From Streptococcus pseudopneumoniae (GTDB lineage: Bacteria; Bacillota; Bacilli; Lactobacillales; Streptococcaceae), in the NCBI RefSeq assembly GCF_001072375.1, contig NZ_JVKV01000052.1:1-64000 (forward strand): 64,000 nucleotides of DNA. The letters run 5' to 3'. The first letter of the stretch is position 1. The number at the start of each line of letters is the position of its first letter. This document shows positions 9,954 through 17,704 of this stretch, one piece after another. The translations under genes and the position numbers were made by a program. The notes beneath the pieces are model-generated. The model searched no databases, was not told the origin of the DNA, and saw only the letters and a list, made by a program, of their open reading frames with translations.

Positions 9954-10438
9954 TGTTCACCCTCCTTTGTCTTCTGAACTCTTTTTCTTTCAAGCTCTCC
10001 GACCAAGAATTGAATGATAAAACTAATACCAAAAATTGGTAATAGCAAAATAATTCCCATTTCTTGCGCCAACATTATAAATAGTAGGTTCATACCTGAT
10101 AAGATTGCTAAAAACCAGGCATTTATCTTAAGAAGTTTTGAGTAACTACTAGGATAATATCTGAGATGTCTGGTACTTTTATAAATAGCTGTAAGACTGA
10201 ATGCTAAGCTAGCTGATGTGAAAATATAAAAGTCAAAAACATAAAAGAGCAAACCTGCATAAGGATTGGGTCTTAAAGGATTATCAAATAAAAAGACACA
10301 GGTAGTTAATATGGTTAATAGTAAAAATTCAAGATAGAGACTTTGCTCAGGTTTACCTTGTTTGGCAATTATATACATAATTGCACCTAAAGCTAAGACT
10401 ATGAAAAGAAATGAACTATCAAACAATAAACTGATCAT
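9950..10438 (-). CDS. Tandem-paralogue membrane protein 1 (unknown)
   Basis: A 162-aa membrane protein with about five hydrophobic segments, ending in the basic tail ELERKRVQKTKEGEQ. It is the upstream copy of the duplicated pair (shared IYKSTRHLRYYPSSYSK region). It lies 47 bp downstream of parE on the same strand. Function unknown. The position between parE and parC is where pneumococcal genomes carry small hypothetical genes. Confidence 0.7.
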   Translation of the reverse strand: MISLLFDSSFLFIVLALGAIMYIIAKQGKPEQSLYLEFLLLTILTTCVFLFDNPLRPNPYAGLLFYVFDFYIFTSASLAFSLTAIYKSTRHLRYYPSSYSKLLKINAWFLAILSGMNLLFIMLAQEMGIILLLPIFGISFIIQFLVGELERKRVQKTKEGEQ

Positions 10439-10485
10439 GATTTATACCTCTTTTAAAGAGCTAAGATTATGAAAAAAAGATTTCT

Positions 10486-12429
10486 TTAAAACACTGTTGC
10501 TTCTTCCAGTGTAAACTTGACATTATCCTCAATCCACTTACGACGTGGTTCAACCTTGTCACCCATGAGGACATTGACGCGACGTTCTGCGCGTGCTAAA
10601 TCTTCAATCGTAACACGAATGAGGGTACGGGTTTCTGGATTCATAGTTGTTTCCCAGAGTTGGTCCGCATTCATCTCACCAAGCCCCTTGTAGCGTTGGA
10701 GGGTAGCGCCTTTACCGAACTGCCTACGTAGTTCCTCTAGTTCACCATCCGTCCAAGCATAAGCCACTTCTTCTTTCTTGCCTTTGCCTTTAGACATCTT
10801 GTAAAGAGGCGGAAGGGCGATATAGACATGTCCTGCTTCAACTAGCGGACGCATATAGCGATAAAAGAAGGTTAAGAGAAGAGTTTGAATGTGGGCACCG
10901 TCGGTATCCGCATCGGTCATGATAATGATCTTGTCATAGTTGGCATCTTCAAGGGAGAAGTCTGCCCCCACACCAGCACCAATGGTATAAATCATGGTAT
11001 TGATTTCTTCATTTTTGAGGATATCCGCCATCTTAGCCTTGGCTGTATTAATAACCTTACCTCGAAGAGGTAAGATAGCCTGGAACTTGCGGTCACGGCC
11101 TTGCTTAGCAGAACCACCGGCAGAGTCCCCTTCGACCAGGTAGAGTTCGTTCTTAGCTGGATTTTTAGACTGGGCTGGGGTTAATTTCCCAGAAAGCAAT
11201 CCCTTGTCTTTCTTATTCTTCTTGCCATTTCGGCTCTCATCACGCGCTTTTCGTGCTGCTTCACGGGCATCACGCGCCTTGATTGCTTTACGAATCAGAT
11301 TTGAAGCTAATTCTCCATTTTCCATGAGGAAGAAAGTTAACTTATCAGCTACAATTCCATCTACAACAGGACGAGCAAGCGGACTTCCAAGTTTATCCTT
11401 AGTCTGTCCCTCAAACTGCAAATGTTCTTCAGGAACGAGAATTGATAGAACTGCTGCTAATCCTTCACGGTAATCTGAACCTTCTAGGTTTTTATCTTTT
11501 TCTTTGAGAAGGCCAGTTTTTCGCGCATAGTCGTTCATAACTTTGGTAATGGCAGACTTGAGTCCTGTCTCATGCGTTCCACCGTCCTTAGTGCGAACGT
11601 TATTGACAAAGGACAGGATGTTATCTGAAAATCCATCGTTATACTGAAGGGCTACTTCCACTTGGAAACCATTATCTTCCCCTTCAAAGTATAGGACAGG
11701 CGTCAAGGTTTCCTTGTCTTCATTGAGGTAAGAAACAAAGTCCTGCACCCCATTCTCATAATGGAATTCAATTGCTTCGTCTGTTCGCTTATCCGTTAAT
11801 GACAAGGTTACATTTTTCAAGAGGAAGGCTGACTCATTGAGACGCTCTGAAATGGTATTGTATTTAAAGTCTGTCGTAGAAAAGATACTAGCATCCGGCA
11901 TAAAGGTCACTTTGGTACCTGTTTTAGACTTAGGTGCAGTTCCAACCTTTTCAAGAGTTGTTACTGGTTTCCCACCATTTTCAAAGCGTTGTTTGTAAAC
12001 AGCCCCATCACGTGTAATTTCTACTTCGAGCCAACTAGAGAGGGCATTCACGACAGAAGAACCAACTCCGTGAAGACCACCAGAAGTCTTGTAGCCACCT
12101 TGACCGAATTTTCCTCCAGCGTGGAGAATGGTAAAAATAACCTCAACCGTTGGAATCCCCATAGCGTGCATACCAGTTGGCATCCCACGCCCATGGTCTT
12201 GAACCGTTAAACTACCGTCTTTATTAATCGTTACATCAATACGATCACCAAATCCAGATAAGGCTTCATCGACTGCATTATCGACAATTTCCCATACTAG
12301 GTGATGGAGACCAGCACCGTCAGTCGATCCGATATACATCCCTGGACGTTTACGGACCGCATCCAACCCTTCTAGCACCTGAATGGCGTCATCATTATAA
12401 TTGTTAATATTGATTTCCTTTTTTGACAC
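10486..12429 (-). CDS. parE: DNA topoisomerase IV subunit B
   Basis: A 647-aa ATPase subunit of topoisomerase IV. The GHKL ATP-binding domain shows EIVDNAVDEA, DHGRGMP and GGLHGVGSSVVNAL. The transducer and TOPRIM domains follow (EGDSAGG 433-439, TDADTDGAH), then the C-terminal QRYKGLGEMNADQL motif. It is ParE rather than GyrB because the sequence matches pneumococcal ParE almost throughout and it is paired with parC. The QRDR residue Asp435 is wild type. Translation starts at GTG 12429 behind a strong AGGAGG. Confidence 0.95.
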   Translation of the reverse strand: MSKKEININNYNDDAIQVLEGLDAVRKRPGMYIGSTDGAGLHHLVWEIVDNAVDEALSGFGDRIDVTINKDGSLTVQDHGRGMPTGMHAMGIPTVEVIFTILHAGGKFGQGGYKTSGGLHGVGSSVVNALSSWLEVEITRDGAVYKQRFENGGKPVTTLEKVGTAPKSKTGTKVTFMPDASIFSTTDFKYNTISERLNESAFLLKNVTLSLTDKRTDEAIEFHYENGVQDFVSYLNEDKETLTPVLYFEGEDNGFQVEVALQYNDGFSDNILSFVNNVRTKDGGTHETGLKSAITKVMNDYARKTGLLKEKDKNLEGSDYREGLAAVLSILVPEEHLQFEGQTKDKLGSPLARPVVDGIVADKLTFFLMENGELASNLIRKAIKARDAREAARKARDESRNGKKNKKDKGLLSGKLTPAQSKNPAKNELYLVEGDSAGGSAKQGRDRKFQAILPLRGKVINTAKAKMADILKNEEINTMIYTIGAGVGADFSLEDANYDKIIIMTDADTDGAHIQTLLLTFFYRYMRPLVEAGHVYIALPPLYKMSKGKGKKEEVAYAWTDGELEELRRQFGKGATLQRYKGLGEMNADQLWETTMNPETRTLIRVTIEDLARAERRVNVLMGDKVEPRRKWIEDNVKFTLEEATVF

Positions 12430-12551
12430 AAGGAACCTCCTATTTGTTCATCTTTTCTATTTTACAGGTTTTCTAAGGATTTTGCAAAATTTTCAAGTTA
12501 AAAGCCTATTCACAAGTCCTATTTAGTAAAAAAATCACTCATTTCCACCCT

Positions 12552-12585
12552 AAAAAAAGAAACCAAGACGAGAGTCTCAGTTTTC
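12552..12585 (-). terminator. Terminator of the amino-acid ABC operon
   Basis: Stem of about 11 bp (12559-12569 with 12574-12585), GAGA/TCTC loop, then a seven-base U run on the minus strand. It overlaps the last codons of the substrate-binding gene. Confidence 0.75.
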
Positions 12586-13419
12586 TTTTCCTTTAACTTG
12601 GCTTGTTGCTATATCTTCACCAAACCATTTCTGGCTAATTTCTTGGAATTTTCCTTCTTGATAGAGTTCCACAAAAGCCTTATTCAAATTGGCTAATAAG
12701 ATTATATCTGCTGGTCTTACTCCGACTGCAAAAGACTCACTCTCAAAACCAGCTGGGAAAATCTCATACTGGTCTAATATCCCTTCCGTTTTAAGATAAT
12801 AATTGGCATAAACACGGTCAATTAAAAGAGCATCAATCCGATCATTTTGCAAGTCAATCAAGGCTTCATTAAAGCTCTGATACTGGTTTGCTTTTTGATC
12901 TTTTACGATATTTTTCAAGAGGTCAGGTTGAGCTTCAAAGTCCAGATAACCCGAAGAACCTGCCTGAGCACCCAAAATCTTACCTGCCATATCAGACACT
13001 GATTGGATATTTTGCGATTTTTTAGAGACGAGAACTTGCTGATTTTCCATGTAAGGAATGGTAAAAGCTACCTTCTCACGACGTTCATCTGTCGCAGAAT
13101 AACCATTCCAAATAGCATCAATGGTCCCATTTTGAAGCTCTGTTTCCTTCATATCCCAATCAATCGGTTGAAATTGAACCTTAAAGCCAAGTTTCTCAGA
13201 AACAGCTTGGGCTAAATCAATATCAAATCCAACATATTGCCCATTCTTTTCTTCAAAACCCATAGGAACAAAGGTATTGTCAAATCCGATGGTTATTGTT
13301 CCTTGTTGTTGGTATTTATCCCAATTATCGACTTTGGGATCACTAGCTTTTTGTGTGCATCCTACCAGGAAAAAGGCCAGAAAGAATACCAAAACAAGGC
13401 TGATTTTCTTTCGATTCAT
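12577..13419 (-). CDS. Polar amino-acid ABC transporter substrate-binding lipoprotein
   Basis: A 280-aa SBP_bac_3 family receptor anchored outside the membrane. The signal peptide ends in a lipobox (FLVGC, Cys near residue 21). The mature part begins with the ligand-lobe motif TITIGFDNTFVPMGFEEKNGQYVGFDIDLA, and the LDSR-type IDALLIDRVYANYY segment is present. The ATG at 13419 is preceded by AGGAGG. It is the third gene of a permease – ATPase – receptor operon. The substrate cannot be told from sequence alone; the family takes up polar amino acids, Gln, His, Arg or cystine. Confidence 0.9.
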   Translation of the reverse strand: MNRKKISLVLVFFLAFFLVGCTQKASDPKVDNWDKYQQQGTITIGFDNTFVPMGFEEKNGQYVGFDIDLAQAVSEKLGFKVQFQPIDWDMKETELQNGTIDAIWNGYSATDERREKVAFTIPYMENQQVLVSKKSQNIQSVSDMAGKILGAQAGSSGYLDFEAQPDLLKNIVKDQKANQYQSFNEALIDLQNDRIDALLIDRVYANYYLKTEGILDQYEIFPAGFESESFAVGVRPADIILLANLNKAFVELYQEGKFQEISQKWFGEDIATSQVKGKEN

Positions 13420-13428
13420 AGACACCTC

Positions 13429-14058
13429 CTACTTAGGCTCTACTTTGAGAATCTGGTCAGCAATATTTTCTGCAAACTGGAGATCGTGGGTTACGACAAT
13501 TTGAGTCATGCCTAATTCTCGATTTTGTAAAATCAGTTTTTCAACTTCGAGACGCAACTCTGGGTCAAGGGCTGAAGTTGGTTCGTCATAACCAATCACC
13601 TCAGGATCTATCATCATAGCGCGTGCTAAGGCAACCCGTTGCTTTTGACCACCAGATAATGAGTATGGATAAGCATCTGCGTGAGCTTCGAGCCCTAGAC
13701 GAGCGAGTAAGTCAGTCGCCTTCTTCTTTGCGTCTACTTCAGACATTCCCATAGTCTTAATAGGTGACAAGATCAAGTTCTCCATAACGGATAAGTGAGG
13801 AAAAAGCTGAAAATCTTGAAAAACAAAACCTAACAAGTGACGCTTCTCAAGTTCATCCAGAGGTAGGGATTCTCCATTATAAAAGATCTCTCCTGAATCA
13901 ATCGTTTCTAGTCCAGCTAACATTCTGAGCAAGGTAGTCTTCCCACCACCAGATGGACCAACAATAGCTAAAATCTGCTTTTCAGGAATTGTTAAACTGA
14001 AATTGGATAAAATTTCTTTTTTTCCAAATTTTTTGCTGATATTTCTTAACTCTAACAT
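13429..14058 (-). CDS. Polar amino-acid ABC transporter ATP-binding protein
   Basis: A 209-aa ABC ATPase of the GlnQ/HisP type that powers the adjacent permease. Walker A is GPSGGGKTT, the Q-loop is in FQDFQLFPH, the signature is LSGGQKQR, Walker B leads into DEPTSALDP, and the switch histidine is in VTHDLQFA. The chosen ATG at 14058 has AGGAGG eight bases upstream. It is slightly shorter than typical GlnQ (about 240 aa) because the C-terminal tail is trimmed, but no motif is missing. Confidence 0.92.
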   Translation of the reverse strand: MLELRNISKKFGKKEILSNFSLTIPEKQILAIVGPSGGGKTTLLRMLAGLETIDSGEIFYNGESLPLDELEKRHLLGFVFQDFQLFPHLSVMENLILSPIKTMGMSEVDAKKKATDLLARLGLEAHADAYPYSLSGGQKQRVALARAMMIDPEVIGYDEPTSALDPELRLEVEKLILQNRELGMTQIVVTHDLQFAENIADQILKVEPK

Positions 14059-14068
14059 GGATAACCTC

Positions 14069-14710
14069 CTATCTATAGTAGCTGAATTTTTTCTCAAGTT
14101 TCTTAGCTAAAATTGTAACGATACCAATCATAAGCAGATAAATAGCTCCTGCTAGAAACATTGGAATCAAGCTAGCATCACGATTGGCAGCGGTTCGACT
14201 AGCTAGGATTAAATCTGAAATACCGAGCGCATAGACCAGAGAAGTATCCTTAACCAAACTCATAACCTCGTTAAATACACTTGGTAGGACAATCTTGGTC
14301 ACCTGTGGCAAGATGATGTAGCGAACGGTATCGATAGGTTTGAATTTCAAAACCTTAGCTGCTTCGTACTGCCCCTGAGGAATGGTTGCAATTCCTCCAC
14401 GGAAAATTTCAGCAAAATAGGCTGCATAATTAAGCGTGAAGGCAATAATCGCTGCAGGCACACGATCTAAACGAATCCCAATATTTGGAAGGACATAATA
14501 AATAAAAATTAGTTGCAAGAGCAAGGGTGTCCCGCGCATCACCCAGATATAGATATCAATCATGTAATGGAGGGGTTTCCAATGGACCTGTAAGCAAAAG
14601 GCAACCAAAATGCCTAAAGGGATTGAAAAAAGTAAGACCAGTGCAAAAACTTGTAACGTCATTGTCGCACCGCTCAATAAACTTGGTAATATCTCGAATA
14701 AGTAAGACAT
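14069..14710 (-). CDS. Polar amino-acid ABC transporter permease
   Basis: A 213-aa HisM/GlnP-type inner-membrane permease with about five membrane helices. The EAA loop that docks the ATPase is present (GQYEAAKVLKFKPIDTVRYIILPQ), as is the MRGTPLLLQLIF segment typical of the family. It is the first gene of the operon, with ATG 14710 behind AGGAGG and a promoter at 14739-14766. The element that follows begins about 150-200 bp upstream of this operon and does not interrupt it. Confidence 0.92.
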   Translation of the reverse strand: MSYLFEILPSLLSGATMTLQVFALVLLFSIPLGILVAFCLQVHWKPLHYMIDIYIWVMRGTPLLLQLIFIYYVLPNIGIRLDRVPAAIIAFTLNYAAYFAEIFRGGIATIPQGQYEAAKVLKFKPIDTVRYIILPQVTKIVLPSVFNEVMSLVKDTSLVYALGISDLILASRTAANRDASLIPMFLAGAIYLLMIGIVTILAKKLEKKFSYYR

Positions 14711-14738
14711 ATTCCACCTCCTAAAAATAATTGTTCTC

Positions 14739-14766
14739 ATTATAGCATAAATAAACACAAAATCAA
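14739..14766 (-). promoter_or_regulatory. Promoter of the amino-acid ABC operon
   Basis: Minus strand: -35 TTGATT (14761-14766), 16-bp spacer, -10 TATAAT (14739-14744). The remaining sequence up to the element boundary near 14910 is AT-rich and holds no gene. Confidence 0.65.
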
Positions 14767-14909
14767 GGATTTTCTGAAATTTTCATGAATTTTTAAAACT
14801 TTAGCCTTAATTTCCGAACAATAGTGTTCATAATAAAAATTTTCTACTTACATAAAGTATCAGATGTCACAAATTGAGAAAAGATTCCTTTCCGTTTCTC
14901 TCTCATTTC

Positions 14910-14919
14910 ATGGTATAAT
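14910..14919 (+). repeat. Possible left attachment repeat (attL core region)
   Basis: ATGGTATAAT occurs here and again at 32564-32573, just before plsY. If the two mark the crossover region, the empty site would join the sequence left of 14910 to the plsY start. The word is also an extended -10 promoter, which is common in streptococci, so chance is a real alternative. Confidence 0.35.
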
Positions 14920-14969
14920 GTCTACACCTCACCCAGCAGTCCAACAACTAACCAACTCTAACCCCTTAA

Positions 14970-14998
14970 CCCCAGCGATTTCAAGTCGTTGGGGTTTT
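14970..14998 (+). terminator. Rho-independent terminator near the left element end
   Basis: Stem CCCCAGCGA/TCGTTGGGG (14970-14978 with 14986-14994, one G-U pair) with a 7-nt loop, followed by TTTT. It would stop plus-strand transcription starting at the TATAAT at 14914-14919. Confidence 0.6.
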
Positions 14999-15011
14999 CG
15001 TGAAAAAGTGC

Positions 15012-15040
15012 TTGACTCTTTCCTTACGGAGAGTTATGAT
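15012..15040 (+). promoter_or_regulatory. Promoter for the first left-end gene
   Basis: -35 TTGACT (15012-15017), exactly 17 bp, -10 TATGAT (15035-15040). The spacer contains a short imperfect dyad (TCC/GGA core within CTTTCC…CGGAGAG) that could be an operator. The gene start is 31 bp downstream. Confidence 0.6.
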
Positions 15041-15070
15041 GGACACACCAACAAAGCAAAGGAGATTTCT

Positions 15071-15361
15071 ATGGAAAAATTCACTAACAGAAGTATTCAA
15101 AATAATGAACTTGAACAAGAGCAATTCTCGCTTCAAGACCGCATTCAAAATATCCACAATTTTGAAAACGAAGACACCACCCGAGACCAAGAAATTGCTA
15201 TAGTAGCCAGCATGATTGGCAGAATCCCTACGCTGGAACGCCAAAATTCAGACAGCCAAGATTTTCACGATATTTCGGTCTGGACGCTTCAAGAAATGCT
15301 TCGGGTGAGTTACGAGTTGGGCAAACTGTCGCAAGAAGCTCCAGTACCCACCGAGCTTTAA
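15071..15361 (+). CDS. Unknown small soluble protein
   Basis: A 96-aa acidic protein (MEKFTNRSIQNNELEQEQF…) without membrane segments or a recognised motif; the middle and C-terminus look helical. The ATG at 15071 has AAAGGAG seven bases upstream and a good promoter at 15012-15040, so the gene is probably real. The open frame extends further upstream, but that part overlaps the terminator and is not supported. Function unknown. Confidence 0.6.
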   Translation: MEKFTNRSIQNNELEQEQFSLQDRIQNIHNFENEDTTRDQEIAIVASMIGRIPTLERQNSDSQDFHDISVWTLQEMLRVSYELGKLSQEAPVPTEL

Positions 15362-15418
15362 ATTGGCAACAAAGCAAAACTAAAAGCCTTCGAAAATTTT
15401 GACTACTATTGGAGAGAT

Positions 15419-15726
15419 ATGATTCAGCCAAATTTCAAAATTTTCTACCGCCCAAACTCCCCCAAATTGAAACAGTTCACCTTACAACTTTCGAAGAATT
15501 ACACGGTGTAGGATGTGTTTTTAATCCTTGTTTTAGAAGTAAAAATCCCATCACGGACGAATATTCTTGGGTTTATACTTGCCGTTTTCTTAATCCTGAG
15601 CGTGCCAAAAAATATTATACTGCTTGTTATAGAACGGAAGATTTGGACGAATTTGTCGTTTGGAATTGCAAATTACAGAAAGAAAAGGTCGAAGTTTTAA
15701 ACATTGAGCTACAAAGCCAAGTTTAA
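15419..15726 (+). pseudogene. Small unknown gene, probably frameshifted
   Basis: An ATG at 15419 behind GGAG opens MIQPNFKIFYRP and then runs to a stop near 15510. The other frame through the same DNA (…PKLPQIETVHLTTFEELHG) stays open to 15726 and gives a plausible C-terminal part rich in aromatic residues and cysteines (VGCVFNPCF, YTACYRTEDL). A one-base shift in the C-rich stretch around 15450-15465 would join them into one protein of about 100 aa. Either the gene is broken here or there is a base-call error. The alternative is a TTG start at 15409 without a ribosome site. Confidence 0.4.
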
Positions 15727-15751
15727 TTTTAACGATTTTTCAACAAAACTG

Positions 15752-15780
15752 TTGACACAATTACTTAAAGTCTGTATAAT
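15752..15780 (+). promoter_or_regulatory. Consensus sigma-A promoter with no coding sequence behind it
   Basis: Perfect TTGACA (15752-15757), 17-bp spacer, perfect TATAAT (15775-15780). The next plus-strand gene is more than 10 kb away, so it most likely drives a non-coding RNA. Confidence 0.8.
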
Positions 15781-15786
15781 AGATTA

Positions 15787-15880
15787 AGTTATCTCAGACA
15801 GCTATAAAATATATGCTTTTGAGATAAAGAAAATCCCAACGATACTTGCTCTACCGCTGGGAAGAAGATTTCTTATTTTT
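15787..15880 (+). ncRNA. Candidate small RNA of about 94 nt
   Basis: It begins at the expected start of the consensus promoter at 15752-15780. Hairpin 1 is TTATCTCA/TGAGATAA (15789-15796 with 15820-15827). Hairpin 2 is CCCAACG/CGCTGGG (15835-15841 with 15855-15861) with a 13-nt loop and one A-C mismatch on this strand. A short AAGAA/TTCTT stem and five U residues end at 15880. No ribosome site or open frame is seen. The hairpin-2 core is shared with a site after ciaH. Read on the other strand, hairpin 2 pairs better and could instead end the gene at 15936-16196. Confidence 0.45.
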
Positions 15881-15935
15881 AGTTATCAGCCTTGCTATTT
15901 ACCAACAAGAAACAGCAAGACCGATTTACAGTTGC

Positions 15936-16196
15936 TCACCACTTCTTAGTGGTGATTTTTCTCTTACTTGGTGAAGCTTTATTCCTAGGTTTAGTATAGT
16001 TGTTACCCTTTCTAAGCCAAGTGGCCATCAGATCTTTTGAATTTCTGGTTCTTTTATTAGAATTGATAACCAGGAATGCAAAGCAACAAATAATTAGTAA
16101 AATAACGACTATCGCTACACTTATCACAGTAAGATTTTCGAATATATGACCAGAGACTACGCTACCAATACTGACAACACCTGCTGTAGTTAACAT
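15936..16196 (-). CDS. Possible small membrane protein
   Basis: An 86-aa frame with one clear hydrophobic segment (about residues 18-46, VISVAIVVILLIICCFAFLVI) and a strongly basic C-terminal tail (KRTRNSKD…KPRNKASPSKRKITTKKW). No good ribosome site precedes the ATG at 16196. It lies opposite and downstream of the candidate small RNA. I do not recognise it. The single-TM, basic-tail design is seen in holin-like and toxin-like peptides among others, but nothing here decides. Confidence 0.4.
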   Translation of the reverse strand: MLTTAGVVSIGSVVSGHIFENLTVISVAIVVILLIICCFAFLVINSNKRTRNSKDLMATWLRKGNNYTKPRNKASPSKRKITTKKW

Positions 16197-16404
16197 CGAT
16201 TTTATCTTTTTAGCCGCTCCATCCTCACTTTCGTTAAAATGATGTCGGTTGAATAAAATAAGAAATCTTCAGTGCTCTAAGTATACATGAAATTATAGTT
16301 TTTGGCAATATGAGTATAGTATTTTTGGAAACGTTTTTAATTTTCTGATATTTTGACGAAATGTTAAGTTTATTTCAAGAAAATTTTCTATATATTTTCA
16401 AATC

Positions 16405-16435
16405 GAAACAATCACCCCAGTCGTAAAACTGGGGC
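16405..16435 (-). terminator. Hairpin terminator
   Basis: Stem CCCCAGT/ACTGGGG (16416-16422 with 16429-16435, 6-nt loop), flanked by T-rich sequence on the minus strand and AATTTTG on the plus strand. It lies 20 bp after the stop of the gene at 16456-16833 and could act in both directions. Confidence 0.6.
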
Positions 16436-16455
16436 AATTTTGTTGTAATTTTAGG

Positions 16456-16833
16456 TTAACAAATCGCTTCATCGATACAAGTTACTGGCGTTGCTAAAAT
16501 GTATAGCAAGGTTTCACACATCTCGCCTCTACTTTGGCAATTAAGCAACTTTTCAATTTTCGCAATAAATTTCTCTTTGCTTTCGTTAATGGCAAAAACT
16601 GTTATCTTGCGTTTAAAAACATTAGTTCCAACACAATCGAAGGCAAAACCTTTTTCGAACACTCGTAGTTTCGTTAAAAAAGCAGGCAAAGATATTGGGT
16701 CGCTGAGGTAAAATCCTAATTGGTTTGGTTGCCATTCAATTGGTATTTCTGGCACTACGCCCCAATATAGCTGGCTATGAATGTCACCTTCTAATTTTTG
16801 TAGATAAATTTCCGTTTCTAAATCGATGTACAT
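16456..16833 (-). CDS. Unknown 125-aa protein
   Basis: Soluble, mixed alpha/beta composition, starting MYIDLETEIYLQKLEGDIHSQLYWG. No recognised domain; four cysteines lie in the C-terminal half. It is followed by a terminator. Upstream on the same strand is an 870-bp gene-poor stretch and then HerA, so it is probably transcribed separately. The TTCGAA word typical of the element occurs in it, so it seems part of the element's older body rather than of the SIR2-HerA cargo. Confidence 0.5.
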   Translation of the reverse strand: MYIDLETEIYLQKLEGDIHSQLYWGVVPEIPIEWQPNQLGFYLSDPISLPAFLTKLRVFEKGFAFDCVGTNVFKRKITVFAINESKEKFIAKIEKLLNCQSRGEMCETLLYILATPVTCIDEAIC

Positions 16834-17099
16834 ATCGCTCCTATCTGTTAAATTTCTTTTACCTGTCCATCATAACTCTCTTTGGTACGGAAGTCTAGTC
16901 TATTTTTGAGTTTAATTTACATCGGTTTAAAGGTATAAAATGCAGATTTTTTGCTGATGTTTTTGTGAGAATGTGAAGTTGTGAAAAGCTCAACTGCTGG
17001 AGATTTTCGAAAGCTAATCCATAACAACAGAAGTAAAAAAAGGAAATAAAAAGCTTAGAATATTTTCTTGAAGACTCCTCCGCCCCCCTCTACAAAGAC

Positions 17100-17200
17100 A
17101 AACATTGTGTAAATACACAATAAGTCGTGTGCCAAAACGGAGCTTGAACGGTGGTGTTAGTGCAAAGTTAAGCAACCCGAACCGAAAGGCGAAGCGAATG
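17100..17200 (+). repeat. 101-nt structured direct repeat, copy A
   Basis: Aligns without gaps to 21081-21181 (copy B); I count 77 of 101 identical positions. The best-kept block is AACCGAAAGGCGAAGCGAA at the 3' end, and AAATACACAATAA near the 5' end. In copy B the 5' part is a near-perfect dyad (ACACAAT/ATTGTGT). In copy A the same dyad keeps five of seven pairs plus one G-U. The copies lie on either side of the SIR2-HerA genes. Confidence 0.75.
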
Positions 17201-17311
17201 CAAGAAGCTATCGATTTACCTTAAATATAGTTAGATGAAATAAAAACTGAACAATTTAATTGCGAAATTAAAACCAGTTTCTAACAACATTTAGAAAAGT
17301 ACGTGGGCTAT

Positions 17312-17337
17312 TCCAGATTCAATCTACTATATTTTAC
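17312..17337 (-). repeat. Single MITE-type terminal sequence
   Basis: The reverse complement (AATATAGTAGATTGAATCT) matches the left end of the small inverted-repeat element at 43450-43567. Only one end is seen here, so it is a remnant or a solo terminal repeat. Confidence 0.5.
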
Positions 17338-17704
17338 CTTTCTCCACTGCGTAAAAGCATTCACCCAACCAAAAAGCTCGAGTCTCCTCGAGCTAAATGT
17401 GTGTTAGACTTTAACACAAAAATAACTATTCCTGTTATTTCACAGATATAAATTATTGTTAACGGTTGATACTGTATTTTCTCCCTCCTCGTAAATGCGT
17501 CTTCTCCACTTTCCAAAATATCACATACATGTTACCTGATGTTGTATTTATACCGCACCTCCATCAGTAGTCCAATAAACTATCACTCTACCTCAAAAAA
17601 GTCAGTGACTGTAAATCGCTGGCTTTCAGTGATTTTCTTTAAGAAAATCGAGCTTAGCACACTTGCTTAACATTCTATTTAAAAAAATAACATCAATAAA
17701 AGTT

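Larger units (their letters stand above)
16834..17704. other. Gene-poor stretch with repeats and hairpins
   Basis: No supported gene. It contains repeat copy A (17100-17200), a MITE-type end (17312-17337), an 8-bp perfect hairpin AGCTCGAG/CTCGAGCT (17375-17394), a TGTGTTA/TAACACA hairpin near 17400-17419 and a near-palindrome GATTTTCTT…AAGAAAATC (17631-17649) just downstream of the HerA stop. Confidence 0.6.

Noticed and set aside
10486-12429. GyrB instead of ParE
   Set aside because: The protein follows pneumococcal ParE nearly residue by residue and is paired with parC; GyrB would differ in the N-terminal part.
15787-15880. CiaR-controlled csRNA because of the core shared with the ciaH region
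   Set aside because: The promoter has no TTTAAG-N5-TTTAAG repeat, and I cannot recall the csRNA sequences well enough to claim a match.
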